A stretch of 64,000 nt of DNA from Micropruina glycogenica (GTDB taxonomy: Bacteria > Actinomycetota > Actinomycetes > Propionibacteriales > Propionibacteriaceae). Each line of letters opens with the position of its first letter. Position 1 is the first letter of the stretch. The notes beneath the pieces are model-generated. The model was not told the origin of the DNA and searched no databases. It saw only the letters and a program-made list of their open reading frames with translations. This document shows, in pieces, positions 7,349 to 15,934 of the stretch. Location of the stretch: assembly GCF_900289045.1 (NCBI RefSeq), contig NZ_LT985188.1, positions 3,534,001 to 3,598,000 on the forward strand, read 5' to 3'. The position numbers were made by a program, and so were the translations under genes.

Positions 7349-8959
7349 ATGGACGCACCCCGGCCCGCCGCGCCGCGCACCCGTCGTCCGGTCTGGATGT
7401 GGTGGTGGTTCGTGGGCGCCCTGGCCGTGGTGCTGGCCGCCGGCGGGGGATTCTTCGCCTGGCGCACCATCAACGACCAGACCGGCCCGGCCACCGTGGC
7501 CGCCCAGCGGGCTGTTGACGCTCTGACGAATCACACCATCGGCGACGGCGCGTTCGCCGCGACCGTGGGGCCGAACGAGATCGACGACCTGGCCGCCACG
7601 CTGCGCGGCATGGGCACCCTGAAGCCGGTGGTCACCGTGCAGAACGTGCAGCTCGACGACCAGCAACGCCGCGGCACGGCCCGGCTGCAGGCCGACTGGA
7701 CGATTCATCAGGGCAAGCCGCACTGGGTTCAAGACGCCTACCTGCAGCTCGCCCGCGGCGCCGACGGGTGGACCGCGGTGTGGAGCCGCGACCTGATCGC
7801 GTCGGGGCTGCAGCCGGGCGACCGGCTGCGGGCCGTCCGGCTGGCGCCGGTGCGCGGCGAGGTGATCGGCGCCGACGACGAGCGGCTGGTCTGGAATCAG
7901 GACGCCCGGCGCATCGGTCTCGACAAGCCCCAGCTGCCCGCCGACCGGCAGCCCGCCGCGGCGCGAGCCCTGGCCAAGGCGGTCGGCATCGACCCCGACG
8001 CCTACGTGGCCAAGGTGGCCGCGTACGGTCCGAAGGCTTTCGTCGAGGCCGCGGTGGTGCGCTCGGTGGGCTCCGAGGCGTGGTCGGTGCTGGCCAAGGT
8101 GGCGAATGTGCCGGGCGTGCGGGTGCTCGACGCGGTGCGTCCGTTGGCGCGCACCGGCAGCTTCGCGCGGGCTCTGCTCGGCAGCGTCGGCGAGGCCACC
8201 GGCGACATCATCAAGGCCTCCGGGGGCACGATCCGCGAGGGTGACCTGGTTGGCCTGGGCGGGTTGCAGAAGTCGCGCAACGCCTCGCTGATGGGCATCA
8301 CCGGATTCGTCGTACAGGCCTACCCCGACGGCCACTCCGAGGCGGCGAGGGACCTGTTCCGGGTGCCTGCGGTGAACGGCGAGGCGCTGCGCATCACCTT
8401 GTCGCAGCCCATGCAGCAGCGGGCCGAAGCGCTGATCGGCAGCATCGGACGACGCGCCGTGGTCGTCGTGCGGCCCTCGGACGGCGCGCTGCTGGTGCTG
8501 GCCAGCACGCCGGGCACGACCGCGGCGACCACCCGCCGCATCTACCCCGACGCGTTCGCACCGGTCGATGTCGTGGCGAGACTGCGGGCCGACGGGTTGC
8601 CGGCCGCCGTCGCGGCGCTGGGGCTTGACGGTGAGGCCCGCATCGGTGTTCCGGTGTTCTTGGCAGCAACCGACGGCGGTTCGCTGCGGCTCTCGGCCTT
8701 CTCGCTGGCATCCGCCATGGCGTCGGTGGGCGCCGGCGAGAGCAGGCGCCCACACCTGTTCGCCGACGAGCAACGGCCCGCTATCGCCGACGGGCTGCGG
8801 CCCGACGAGGTGGCGGCGATCAAACGCGAGCTGAAGGCGGGGGCGGCGGGCGACGGCAGGCTCTGGACCGCGGTGCTGCGCGGCGACCTGGCTGTGGCCG
8901 TGTACGACTCGACGGGTCACGCCGACGCCCTCATGAAGCGCTATCTCGATGGCTCCTAG
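7349..8959 (+). CDS. Penicillin-binding-protein-like membrane protein lacking the catalytic serine
   Basis: This 536-residue protein has an N-terminal anchor (residues 18-42), an NTF2/MecA-N-like domain (about 45-160), and a dimerisation-like region containing APVRGEVIGADDERLV. Its C-terminal part follows the outline of a PBP transpeptidase: RRAVVVVRPSDGALLVLAS then IYPDAFAPVDVVA, where active PBPs carry YPPGSTFK. The SxxK serine and lysine are both absent, and I see no SxN or KTG box. ALGLDGEARIGVP and LSAFSLASAMASVGAG match the later PBP segments, so the domain is shortened rather than simply cut off. It is probably a non-catalytic PBP paralogue or a decaying gene. Confidence 0.72.
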   Translation: MDAPRPAAPRTRRPVWMWWWFVGALAVVLAAGGGFFAWRTINDQTGPATVAAQRAVDALTNHTIGDGAFAATVGPNEIDDLAATLRGMGTLKPVVTVQNVQLDDQQRRGTARLQADWTIHQGKPHWVQDAYLQLARGADGWTAVWSRDLIASGLQPGDRLRAVRLAPVRGEVIGADDERLVWNQDARRIGLDKPQLPADRQPAAARALAKAVGIDPDAYVAKVAAYGPKAFVEAAVVRSVGSEAWSVLAKVANVPGVRVLDAVRPLARTGSFARALLGSVGEATGDIIKASGGTIREGDLVGLGGLQKSRNASLMGITGFVVQAYPDGHSEAARDLFRVPAVNGEALRITLSQPMQQRAEALIGSIGRRAVVVVRPSDGALLVLASTPGTTAATTRRIYPDAFAPVDVVARLRADGLPAAVAALGLDGEARIGVPVFLAATDGGSLRLSAFSLASAMASVGAGESRRPHLFADEQRPAIADGLRPDEVAAIKRELKAGAAGDGRLWTAVLRGDLAVAVYDSTGHADALMKRYLDGS

Positions 8960-8962
8960 ACT
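8957..8962 (+). promoter_or_regulatory. Putative -10 hexamer TAGACT
   Basis: TAGACT overlaps the stop codon of the PBP-like gene and ends 6 nt before the ATG at 8969. This spacing would give a leaderless mRNA for the lipoprotein gene. Confidence 0.5.
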
Positions 8963-8968
8963 GGCTGC

Positions 8969-9391
8969 ATGCGCCGCCTCGCCGTCATCGCCGCCCTGCT
9001 GCTGCTGAGCGCCTGCGCCACCACGACGCCGGGTGCAACGCCCACCAACCCGGCCAGCCGGTTTCAGACCACGGGCCCGTTGCCGTCGGCCAGCGTGCCG
9101 TCGGGCCCGTCGACCACCGTGTCGGACGTCCGGCTGGCCGCGATTCGCGCCGACCTGACCAAGCGCGGCGTGGCGTCCGATCAGGTGCGCGTGGTCAGTG
9201 CCCAGAGCGTCACCTTCAACGACGGCTCGCTGGGCTGCCCGGCCCCCGGCGTGCAGTACACGCAGGCCCAGGTCGAGGGCACCCGGGTGGTCGTCGAGGC
9301 CGCCGGCACCGAGTACGACTACCGGTTCGGCACCAGCGACACCCCGCACCTGTGCCAGAACGGCCCGGCGGCGACCTCGTCCACCCGCTGA
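8969..9391 (+). CDS. Small lipoprotein of unknown function
   Basis: This 140-residue protein has a lipoprotein signal (MRRLAVIAALLLLSAC, lipobox LSAC with Cys15) and a Thr/Pro/Ser-rich linker. Its compact C-terminal domain carries DGSLGCPAPGVQYTQA and a late HLC cysteine. The two Cys residues may form a disulfide. Short secreted proteins with the DGSLGCP...YTQ motif occur widely in actinobacteria and cyanobacteria without a known role. The gene follows the PBP-like gene by 9 bp and may share its transcript as well as having its own promoter. Confidence 0.78.
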   Translation: MRRLAVIAALLLLSACATTTPGATPTNPASRFQTTGPLPSASVPSGPSTTVSDVRLAAIRADLTKRGVASDQVRVVSAQSVTFNDGSLGCPAPGVQYTQAQVEGTRVVVEAAGTEYDYRFGTSDTPHLCQNGPAATSSTR

Positions 9392-9443
9392 CCGCAGTCC
9401 CGGAGCACCGGGCTGCGACGGGCTCGGCCAGCGGAAGCAAAAC

Positions 9444-9475
9444 CGACGCCCCCGGGAGACTTCCCGGGGGCGTCG
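9444..9475. terminator. GC-rich hairpin between convergent genes
   Basis: GACGCCCCCGGGA (9445-9457) pairs perfectly with TCCCGGGGGCGTC (9462-9474), with one more C-G pair outside and a 4-nt loop. It sits between the convergent lipoprotein and S8 protease genes and probably stops transcription from both sides. No U-tract follows, which is usual in high-GC actinobacteria. Confidence 0.85.
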
Positions 9476-9492
9476 GCGTTGCAGGGTGAGCG

Positions 9493-12400
9493 TCAGGGAG
9501 TCGGCAGCAGCAGCGCCTCGTCCTTGCCGGACTTGTTGTCGACGACGACCACCATCGTGCCCAGCGGAGACTGGGTGGCGATCTGGGCCGGGTCGAAGGT
9601 CAGGCTGACGGTCTTGCTGCCGTTGACGGGCACCTCGGCCCCGTCACCATTGCTGATCGCCTTGTGGTAGGCGTCGTAGGTGGCGACCTGGTCGAACTCG
9701 TCCGACAGCGACGAGTCGAGCGTGGAGTAGCTGGCACCGGAGTAGTCGAACGCACCGGTGTCTGCGGTGATCCCGAGATCGCTCGCGTAGACCGGCAACA
9801 TAATCGTGCTGCTGTCGGTCGGCGCCTGGGCGAGGAAGCCGGAGGCGTAGGTGCTCTTGCTCTTGATGTCGTAGAGGAACACCTCGGTCAGGCCGTTGGG
9901 ATCGTCGGCCCGGACGGCGCCCGAGTCGTAGCTGAACACGATCCAGTCCGGCGTGCCGTCGCGGTCGACGTCGATCACCACGTCGAACTCCTGCGTGGCC
10001 GCATTCGACCAGCGCGTCCAGTTGTTCACCGCGAAGACCAGCAGCTGGTCACCGTCGTCCTCGAACGACTGCACGCCGGCTGCGCGCAGGTCGAACCCGG
10101 TTCCCTTGCTGACATCCTTCGGGTCTTGCAGACCCCAGGTGTAGAAGTCGGCCAGAGCCGTCAGCGCACCCTTCGGATTGGTCAGCTTCACCTTGGCACC
10201 GCTCGGCGCCTCCGTGGTCTTGACCGCGGTGGGCGACGGCGACGTGGTGGACTTGCCGTTGACCTTCACATCGGGGTTCTGGCCATTCGGGTTCGCCACG
10301 GTGCTGACCACTGTCTGCTTGGCCGTCACCTTGGCCGAGGCACGGGGCACCAGCAGGTAGGGAACATACAGCGTGCCATTGCCGTTCGTGGCGATCTTGA
10401 TGTTGCCCGAGACCTCCTTGAAGCCGAACTGGTCACTGCCGCCCAGCGAACTGCCGACGCTCGAAGCCTTGGCCTTGAGCGTGACCCACACGCTGCGGCT
10501 GCTCTTGGCCGGCACCACGACGATCTTCTTGCTGAACTTGACCGACGAGGCGACGCTCTGGCTGGTCTTGACATTGCTCAGCACGAAGATGGCGCGCTTG
10601 CTGCCCTTGTTCACCAGGGTGAGCTTCTTGACGCCGGTGAAGGTGCTGCTCGACTCGGCAAAGCCATAGCTCAGCGTGGCCTCGGAGACCTTGCCGCCCT
10701 TGACCTTGTACTCGTCGCCAATGGCGAACACGGTCGTGTCGACCACCTGCTTGGCATCGACCAGACCGCCGCCCAGGGTGAGCCGGTAACCGGCCAGGTT
10801 CTGATAGTCGGACGTGCTGACCAGGGCGCTGCTGATCTCGTTGGAGTTCCAGCTCTTGTGCGCCTGACGGGCCAGTGCGGCGACGCCGGTGACGTGCGGA
10901 GCCGCCATCGAGGTGCCCGAGAGCACCGCCGCGCCGTTGCCGGTGCCGACGCCGGCCGAGCTGATGCTCACACCGGGTGCCGAGATCGACGGCTTGAGGC
11001 CGCTGTCGCCGTTGCGGGGACCGCCCGAACTGAAGGATGCGTAGCCCTTGAAACCGGGGTTGGCCAGGGGCTTGGCCGCCAGGGTCAGTGGCTTGCCGGC
11101 CGCGGCGACAAGCGCCGGACCGTCGGTGCTGCGCACGCCCAGGAACGGAATGGTGACCGTGTACGGCGTTCCGTCGTCGGGGTTGGAGGTGATCGCACCC
11201 TCATAGGGCGGGTAGCTGGTGGCGTTGTTCACCATGACCACCGCAGCCGCACCGGCCTGCTGGCCGAAGATCGCCTTAGCCACCCGCGCGCAGGTGCCAC
11301 GGTTGACGATCGCGATCTGGTTGCCGCCCGGCGTGATGCCCGCCGCGGTGAACGAGGCCACATCGCAGCCCAGCGAGTTGGTGTTCACGATCGTGAACGG
11401 CCCGGCGGGCAGCGGATCCACCCCGTTGGCGTTGATCGCGTCCATGGTCTTGCCGTCGAAGCTGAGCGTCGCCCCGGGGAAGCTGGCGGTCGAGTCGACC
11501 GCGGCCACGTTGATGACGCCCTTGGCCACGCCCGGGCTGCCGCTGATGTACGGGTTGGGGCCGCTGTTGCCGGCCGAGGCCACGACCACGACGCCGGCCG
11601 CCTGCGCGTTCTGCGCGGCGATCGAGTCGGAGTCGGCCGCGGTGCCGAACGACGAGCCCAGCGACATGTTGATGACCTGCATCTTGTTCTTGACGGCCCA
11701 GTCGATGGCCTCGGTGACCACGTCGGTGGAACCCTCGCAGCCGAACACCTTGAGCGCGTAGAGGTCGACGCTGGGTGCGACGCCGGGGCCGACCTTGAAC
11801 GTGTTGCTGTAGATCGAGTTGTTGTAGGGGCCGGTGTAAGGCTTGCCGTCCGCGGTCACGCCGCTACCACCGACGGTGCCCGCCACATGGCTGCCGTGGC
11901 CGTTGCAGTCGAGCGGGTTGGCATCGGGATCGGGGGTGTAGATCGCCGGGTCGTCGCTGTTGGCGTCGTAGTCGTCACCCACGAAGTCGTAGCCACCCTT
12001 CACCCGTACGCTGAGCCCGCTCTGAACCCAGTCTGCGGGGTGGAAGTAGTTCTTGGCCTTGGCCGATTCGAAAGCGGCGGTGGTGCCCTTGCCGTTGAAG
12101 TCGGCGTGGGTGTAGTCGATGCCGGTGTCGATGATCGCCACCTTGACGCCCGTGCCCGTGTAGCCGGTGTTCTGCCACACCTTCGGCACGCCAAGGAACG
12201 GCACGCTGACCGTGTTGTCGATGGTGTGCACCGGTGCCTGGGTGACCGACTTCACCCCGTCCAGTTGCGACACTGCCCGCACCTGCGACCGCGGCAGGGT
12301 GGCCCGCATGCCGTTGTAGGCGGACTGCATCTGCGACAACACCTTGCCGCCGCGGCTCTTGATCTCGGCCTTGACCCGGTCCTGCGACTTCTTCAGCCCG

Positions 12401-12654
12401 GCGCGAATCTGGGTGGCTCGAGCGTCGGACAGCGAACCCGTCTCGGCCTCGACGACGGCGACGGGGTCGCCGGTCAGTTCGACCATGACGGTCACCTTGG
12501 AGTCCTTGTCGGCGTAGCCGGGGACGAATTTCGAATCGATCTTGCCCTTGGCCGGTGTGTCGTCGAAGCGATCGACCCCGGTGTCGGCGTAGGCGATGGA
12601 GGGCACCGTCAGGGCAAGTGCGCCCGTGGCGATGAGTAGTTTCCGGCGTAGCAA
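9493..12654 (-). CDS. Secreted S8 subtilisin-like serine protease with PA domain
   Basis: This 1053-residue protein has a signal peptide (about residues 1-23, ending ALTVPSIAYA), an inhibitor-I9-like prodomain (about 50-140), and a subtilisin domain. The catalytic residues are Asp176 (AIIDTGIDYTH), His253 (NGHGSHVAGT), oxyanion Asn363 (SAGNSGPN) and Ser582 (SGTSMAAPHVTG). A PA domain is inserted at about 410-530, and a long beta-rich C-terminal half follows (Fn3-like and others). The layout matches large extracellular S8 proteases of actinobacteria, which degrade proteins outside the cell. The start codon appears to be TTG at 12654, with AGAAAGG upstream. It is monocistronic, with a terminator 3'. 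Confidence 0.92.
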   Translation of the reverse strand: MLRRKLLIATGALALTVPSIAYADTGVDRFDDTPAKGKIDSKFVPGYADKDSKVTVMVELTGDPVAVVEAETGSLSDARATQIRAGLKKSQDRVKAEIKSRGGKVLSQMQSAYNGMRATLPRSQVRAVSQLDGVKSVTQAPVHTIDNTVSVPFLGVPKVWQNTGYTGTGVKVAIIDTGIDYTHADFNGKGTTAAFESAKAKNYFHPADWVQSGLSVRVKGGYDFVGDDYDANSDDPAIYTPDPDANPLDCNGHGSHVAGTVGGSGVTADGKPYTGPYNNSIYSNTFKVGPGVAPSVDLYALKVFGCEGSTDVVTEAIDWAVKNKMQVINMSLGSSFGTAADSDSIAAQNAQAAGVVVVASAGNSGPNPYISGSPGVAKGVINVAAVDSTASFPGATLSFDGKTMDAINANGVDPLPAGPFTIVNTNSLGCDVASFTAAGITPGGNQIAIVNRGTCARVAKAIFGQQAGAAAVVMVNNATSYPPYEGAITSNPDDGTPYTVTIPFLGVRSTDGPALVAAAGKPLTLAAKPLANPGFKGYASFSSGGPRNGDSGLKPSISAPGVSISSAGVGTGNGAAVLSGTSMAAPHVTGVAALARQAHKSWNSNEISSALVSTSDYQNLAGYRLTLGGGLVDAKQVVDTTVFAIGDEYKVKGGKVSEATLSYGFAESSSTFTGVKKLTLVNKGSKRAIFVLSNVKTSQSVASSVKFSKKIVVVPAKSSRSVWVTLKAKASSVGSSLGGSDQFGFKEVSGNIKIATNGNGTLYVPYLLVPRASAKVTAKQTVVSTVANPNGQNPDVKVNGKSTTSPSPTAVKTTEAPSGAKVKLTNPKGALTALADFYTWGLQDPKDVSKGTGFDLRAAGVQSFEDDGDQLLVFAVNNWTRWSNAATQEFDVVIDVDRDGTPDWIVFSYDSGAVRADDPNGLTEVFLYDIKSKSTYASGFLAQAPTDSSTIMLPVYASDLGITADTGAFDYSGASYSTLDSSLSDEFDQVATYDAYHKAISNGDGAEVPVNGSKTVSLTFDPAQIATQSPLGTMVVVVDNKSGKDEALLLPTP

Positions 12655-12887
12655 AATGTGCCCAGCCTTTCTGCAATGGGTGCTGGGGCGCAGGATGGGC
12701 GCCCACCGGGCTGAGGCTACGTAGCCGGTGAGCCGTGCGTCAACGGCTCGCAGGGGTGTAACCCCAGGGTTGGGCAGCGCTCCCCGTGGGCGCCGCCAAA
12801 ACGTAACTCAGCCGTTATCTGGCGGACGCCTCGGGCCGGGTTCGAAACCGTGGTGCAATTGGTACTGGACCCCCTTCGAAGGAGCTC
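12655..12887. other. Divergent intergenic region with a GGCTACGTAGCC palindrome
   Basis: This 233-bp stretch separates the protease and the repeat-protein gene. It should hold both promoters, but I cannot pick clear -35/-10 pairs. A perfect 12-bp palindrome at 12715-12726 is a possible operator. An AAGGAG ribosome-binding site lies just before ATG 12888. No small gene is supported. Confidence 0.4.
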
Positions 12888-15683
12888 ATGAACCAGCACA
12901 TCGACACCCACGCCCAACGCGCCCGCCGGCTCAGTTCCGAGGTGCAACGGCTGCGCGACTGGGCCGGTGGCGATCCCGCCCGGCTGGGCGACGTCGCTGA
13001 CGCACTCAACGAACTGACCGCGCACCGCCTGGCCGCGCACGCCTGGGCCGAGGCGGCGCCCACCGCGCAGGAGGCGGTGATGCTGTCGGCCAAGGTGCTC
13101 GCCCAACACGGGCCGGTCGGGCCGTACACGCCGCGCGGGGACGCCGCGCGTTCGGTGACCGCCCTGGTGCACCTCGCGGTGATCCAGTCGGCAGCCGGAC
13201 TGGCCGAGGGGGCCGAGCAGACGCTGAGCGCCGCCTTCGGGCTGCGCGCCCAGTTGATTCGGCTCGATCTCGATGGCGCACTGAACCCCGCCACCATCGC
13301 GTGGGCACTGCTGGCCTGGGCGCGCGTCGCGCTGGCCGGCGGCGACATCGCTGCGGCGAACGCACGCGCCGACGCCGCGGTGTCGGTGGGGGTCGAAGGC
13401 CCGCTGGGTGTCGACGTCGATCGCCTGGTGAGCGACGTGCGGTGGGCGGCAGGCTGGCCCCAGCCGTCCGTCGAGCACGTGCTGCGGGCCGTCGAGCACT
13501 ACGACGCCGAAGCGCTACCGGTGCTCAGTGATCCGGCGGGTGCGCCGCCGGCCATGCTCGAGCGGCTCAGCGAACCCTTGTTCGGTCTGTACGCCGACGC
13601 GGCCGACCGGGTGCTGGTGATCGGCGCCCCCGGCTTGGCGCTGACCCTGCGCCGCCGGCTGGTCGATCTGTTGGGCACGTTGGCCGTGCGGCGCGCCGAC
13701 GTGCAGCCGCTGTTGGTGACCGCCCTGGACGACCTGGCGCACGACCTGCGCACTCTCGGCCGGACCGCCGAGGCGGGGGACCTGACGGAGTTGGCCGACT
13801 CGATCGCCGCCGAGTCGGCAGGGGCCGAGCGCCCGGCCGTGCGGGTGCGCGTTGCCTTGGGCGCGCAGTCGTCGTGGTCGTCGCTGCCGGCGGCCGAGGT
13901 GTTCGGGGTGCAGGTGGGCGCCACCGGTGAGGCCATCGGACGGCTGGCCGCCCTACGCGCACCCGCAGACGCCGTCGAGCAGCAGGTGCGGGCCGAGGCC
14001 GAGGCCGAGTTGGCAAAGCGGGCGCGCTCGGCCGCCGCGGCGCAGCAACGCGCCGAGCGCGACGCTGCGCTTCGAGCCGAGCGTGAAGAGCGCGAGGCTC
14101 GTGAGGCCGCAGAGGCGGAGCGGTTGTCGCAGCAGCAGGCGGCGCAAGCCGAAGCGGCCGAACGCTTGCAGAACCAGCGGCGCCGCGCCGAGCGCATCGC
14201 CGAGCACGAGCGCGAAGCCGAACGTGAAGCGGCCGAGCGTGAGGCCGCGCTGAGAGCGCGGGTGACCGACGAAACCGCCGCCGAGCGGGCCGAGCGTGAA
14301 GAGCTCGAACGGCTGGCTGCCGAACTGGCGGCGCTCGAGGCCGCAGAGGCCGCCGAGCTCGCCGCCATCGAGCGTGAACTGGCCGAGGACGAGGCGGTTC
14401 GCGACGCCGAACGGCAACTACGGCGTGCCGACGTGGTAGAGGCCGAGGTTCTTGGCGATGCCGAGTCAACGGTCGAGCAAGAGGCCGAACGTGAGGCGCT
14501 GGCCGAGGCCGAGAGAGTGGAACTCGAGCGTGCCCAGGCCGAGCTGGCCGCTGCAGAAGCAGAGCGTCAGCGGCTGGAGGCCGAGCGCCAGGAGGCCGAG
14601 CGGGTCGCCGCGGCCGAGGCGGAGTTCGAGCGTGACCGCGCCGAAGCCGAGCGGCAGCGTGTGGAACGTGAGCGTGCCGAGGCCGAGTGGTACGAGGGCG
14701 AGCGTCGTGAGCGTGAGCGCCTGGCCGCCGAGCAGGAGCGTTTGGAGGCCGAGCGGGCCGCCGAAGCCGAGCGGGCCGCCGAAGCCGAGCGCCAAGCCGA
14801 GGCTGAGCGGCATGCGGCTGAGCAGGCTGAGGCCGAGCGGCAGCGTGCGGAGCGTGAGCGTGCCGAGGCCGAGTGGTACGAGGGTGAGCGTCGTGAGCGT
14901 GAGCGCCTGGCCGTAGAGCAGGAGCGTTTGGAGGCCGAGCGGGCCGCCGAAGCCGAACGCCAAGCCGAGGCTGAGCGGCAGGCAGCTGAGCAGGCTGAGG
15001 CTGAGCGGCAGGCGGCTGAGCAGGCTGAGGCTGAGCGGCAGGCGGCTGAGCAGGCTGAGACCGAGCGGCAGGCGGCTGAGCAGGCTGAGACCGAGCGTTT
15101 GGCCGCTGAGAGTGCTGAGGCCGAGCGGGCCGCCGAAGCCGAACGCCAGGCTGAGGCTGAGCGGCAGGCGGCTGAGCAGGCTGAGGCTGAGCGGCAGGCG
15201 GCTGAGCAGGCTGAGGCCGAGCGTTTGGCCGCCGAGCAGGAGCGTTTGGAGGCTGAGCGGGCCGCCGAAGCCGAACGCCAGGCTGAGGCTGAGCGGCAGG
15301 CGGCTGAGCAGGCTGAGGCTGAGCGTTTGGCCGCTGAGCGGGCTGAGGCTGAGCGGGCCGCCGAAGCCGAGCGCCAAGCCGAGGCTGAGCGGCAGGCGGC
15401 TGAGCAGGCTGAGGACGAGCGTCAAGCCGCTGGGCAGGCCGTGCTCGATAAGGCTCGTGAGGGTGTCGAGCAGGCCAGCGGGCGCCGTGAGGTGCGGGCC
15501 GCCACTGAGGCACTGGTCGACGAACTGCGGGCCCGGTACGAGTCCGATCCCGACGCCTACCTGGCCGACTACCTCGACGCCCTCGACCAACTCGCCACCG
15601 CGCGCTGGCAGGCCGGCGATTGGTGGGGCTCGCGAGCACCGTCCAAAGAGGCGAAGGCCCTGCGTAAGCAGCACGGGCTCTGA
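12888..15683 (+). CDS. Large protein with TPR-like head and Glu/Ala/Arg repeat coiled coil
   Basis: This 931-residue protein has no signal peptide or membrane segment. Residues 1-360 are alanine-rich helices with a TPR-like look (for example AEAAPTAQEAVMLSAKVLAQHG). From about residue 365 to 850 it is an almost uninterrupted charged helix built on A-E-x-E-R heptad-like units such as AEAERQAAEQ and ERLEAERAAEAERQ. These include near-identical longer blocks around AEWYEGERRERERLA (twice). The last 70 residues (ALVDELRARYESDP ... KALRKQHGL) are non-repetitive and look folded. The function is unknown. A cytoskeletal, scaffold or tethering role is an inference from the coiled coil. Repeat copy number probably varies between strains. 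The start has a good AAGGAG site. Confidence 0.85.
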   Translation: MNQHIDTHAQRARRLSSEVQRLRDWAGGDPARLGDVADALNELTAHRLAAHAWAEAAPTAQEAVMLSAKVLAQHGPVGPYTPRGDAARSVTALVHLAVIQSAAGLAEGAEQTLSAAFGLRAQLIRLDLDGALNPATIAWALLAWARVALAGGDIAAANARADAAVSVGVEGPLGVDVDRLVSDVRWAAGWPQPSVEHVLRAVEHYDAEALPVLSDPAGAPPAMLERLSEPLFGLYADAADRVLVIGAPGLALTLRRRLVDLLGTLAVRRADVQPLLVTALDDLAHDLRTLGRTAEAGDLTELADSIAAESAGAERPAVRVRVALGAQSSWSSLPAAEVFGVQVGATGEAIGRLAALRAPADAVEQQVRAEAEAELAKRARSAAAAQQRAERDAALRAEREEREAREAAEAERLSQQQAAQAEAAERLQNQRRRAERIAEHEREAEREAAEREAALRARVTDETAAERAEREELERLAAELAALEAAEAAELAAIERELAEDEAVRDAERQLRRADVVEAEVLGDAESTVEQEAEREALAEAERVELERAQAELAAAEAERQRLEAERQEAERVAAAEAEFERDRAEAERQRVERERAEAEWYEGERRERERLAAEQERLEAERAAEAERAAEAERQAEAERHAAEQAEAERQRAERERAEAEWYEGERRERERLAVEQERLEAERAAEAERQAEAERQAAEQAEAERQAAEQAEAERQAAEQAETERQAAEQAETERLAAESAEAERAAEAERQAEAERQAAEQAEAERQAAEQAEAERLAAEQERLEAERAAEAERQAEAERQAAEQAEAERLAAERAEAERAAEAERQAEAERQAAEQAEDERQAAGQAVLDKAREGVEQASGRREVRAATEALVDELRARYESDPDAYLADYLDALDQLATARWQAGDWWGSRAPSKEAKALRKQHGL
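14640..15450 (+). repeat. Tandem coding repeats in coiled-coil gene
   Basis: A 24-bp unit (GCTGAGCAGGCTGAGGCTGA plus GCGGCAG-type tail), coding AERQAAEQ, recurs many times. Longer blocks coding GERRERERLA and ERLEAERAAEAERQ are also duplicated. Similarity at the DNA level is high between 14,930 and 15,420, which suggests recent expansion by slippage or unequal crossing-over. Confidence 0.85.
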
Positions 15684-15686
15684 ACC

Positions 15687-15710
15687 GTTGGTCGAGCTTG
15701 CCGAGACCCG
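15687..15710. repeat. Dispersed GGTCGAGCTTG(T/C)CGAGAC repeat, copy 1
   Basis: GTTGGTCGAGCTTGCCGAGA follows the stop of the repeat-protein gene by 3 bp. The same motif recurs near 23,521 (as an inverted pair), 35,631 (diverged) and 59,386, always intergenic. It resembles the short dispersed repeats common in actinobacterial genomes. Its role is unknown. Confidence 0.6.
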
Positions 15711-15884
15711 TGAGGGCGCTGACTGGCCACTTGTGAGAATCCGCCAAACCTGAGCGTTGTCACTTGGCGCATCCACACAGTCGCGCCGCAACCACGACCG
15801 GCAATCTGATGGTTCTGGCTCGGGTCGTCTCGCCATCAACGCCCAGACATGGAAGATTTCATGGGCAGGGCTGCGACCCGCACC

Positions 15885-15902
15885 CCCAGGTGATCACCTG
15901 GG
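15885..15902. promoter_or_regulatory. Perfect 18-bp palindrome upstream of the carboxylase gene
   Basis: CCCAGGTGATCACCTGGG is a perfect inverted repeat centred 41 bp before the GTG start at 15935. Position and symmetry fit an operator for a dimeric regulator, for instance a TetR- or GntR-type regulator of lipid metabolism. No regulator gene is adjacent, so its identity is open. Confidence 0.65.
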
Positions 15903-15934
15903 CCACGCGGGCGCGCACGTGAGGAGGCATCCGG

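Noticed and set aside
7166-9349. 727-codon minus-strand frame over the PBP-like and lipoprotein genes
   Set aside because: Arg/Gly/His-rich shadow frame. The plus-strand genes have a signal peptide, lipobox and domain likeness.
9664-12639. 991-codon plus-strand frame opposite the S8 protease
   Set aside because: The minus strand has all catalytic motifs of subtilisin. The plus-strand translation is a valine/glycine/arginine-rich shadow.
13567-15839. Very long open frames on the minus strand opposite the repeat-protein gene
   Set aside because: They mirror the Glu/Ala/Arg codon repeats of the plus strand, giving Pro/Ala/Arg- or Leu/Ser-rich low-complexity proteins without ribosome-binding sites or family likeness. 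The plus-strand frame has a proper start and non-repetitive ends.
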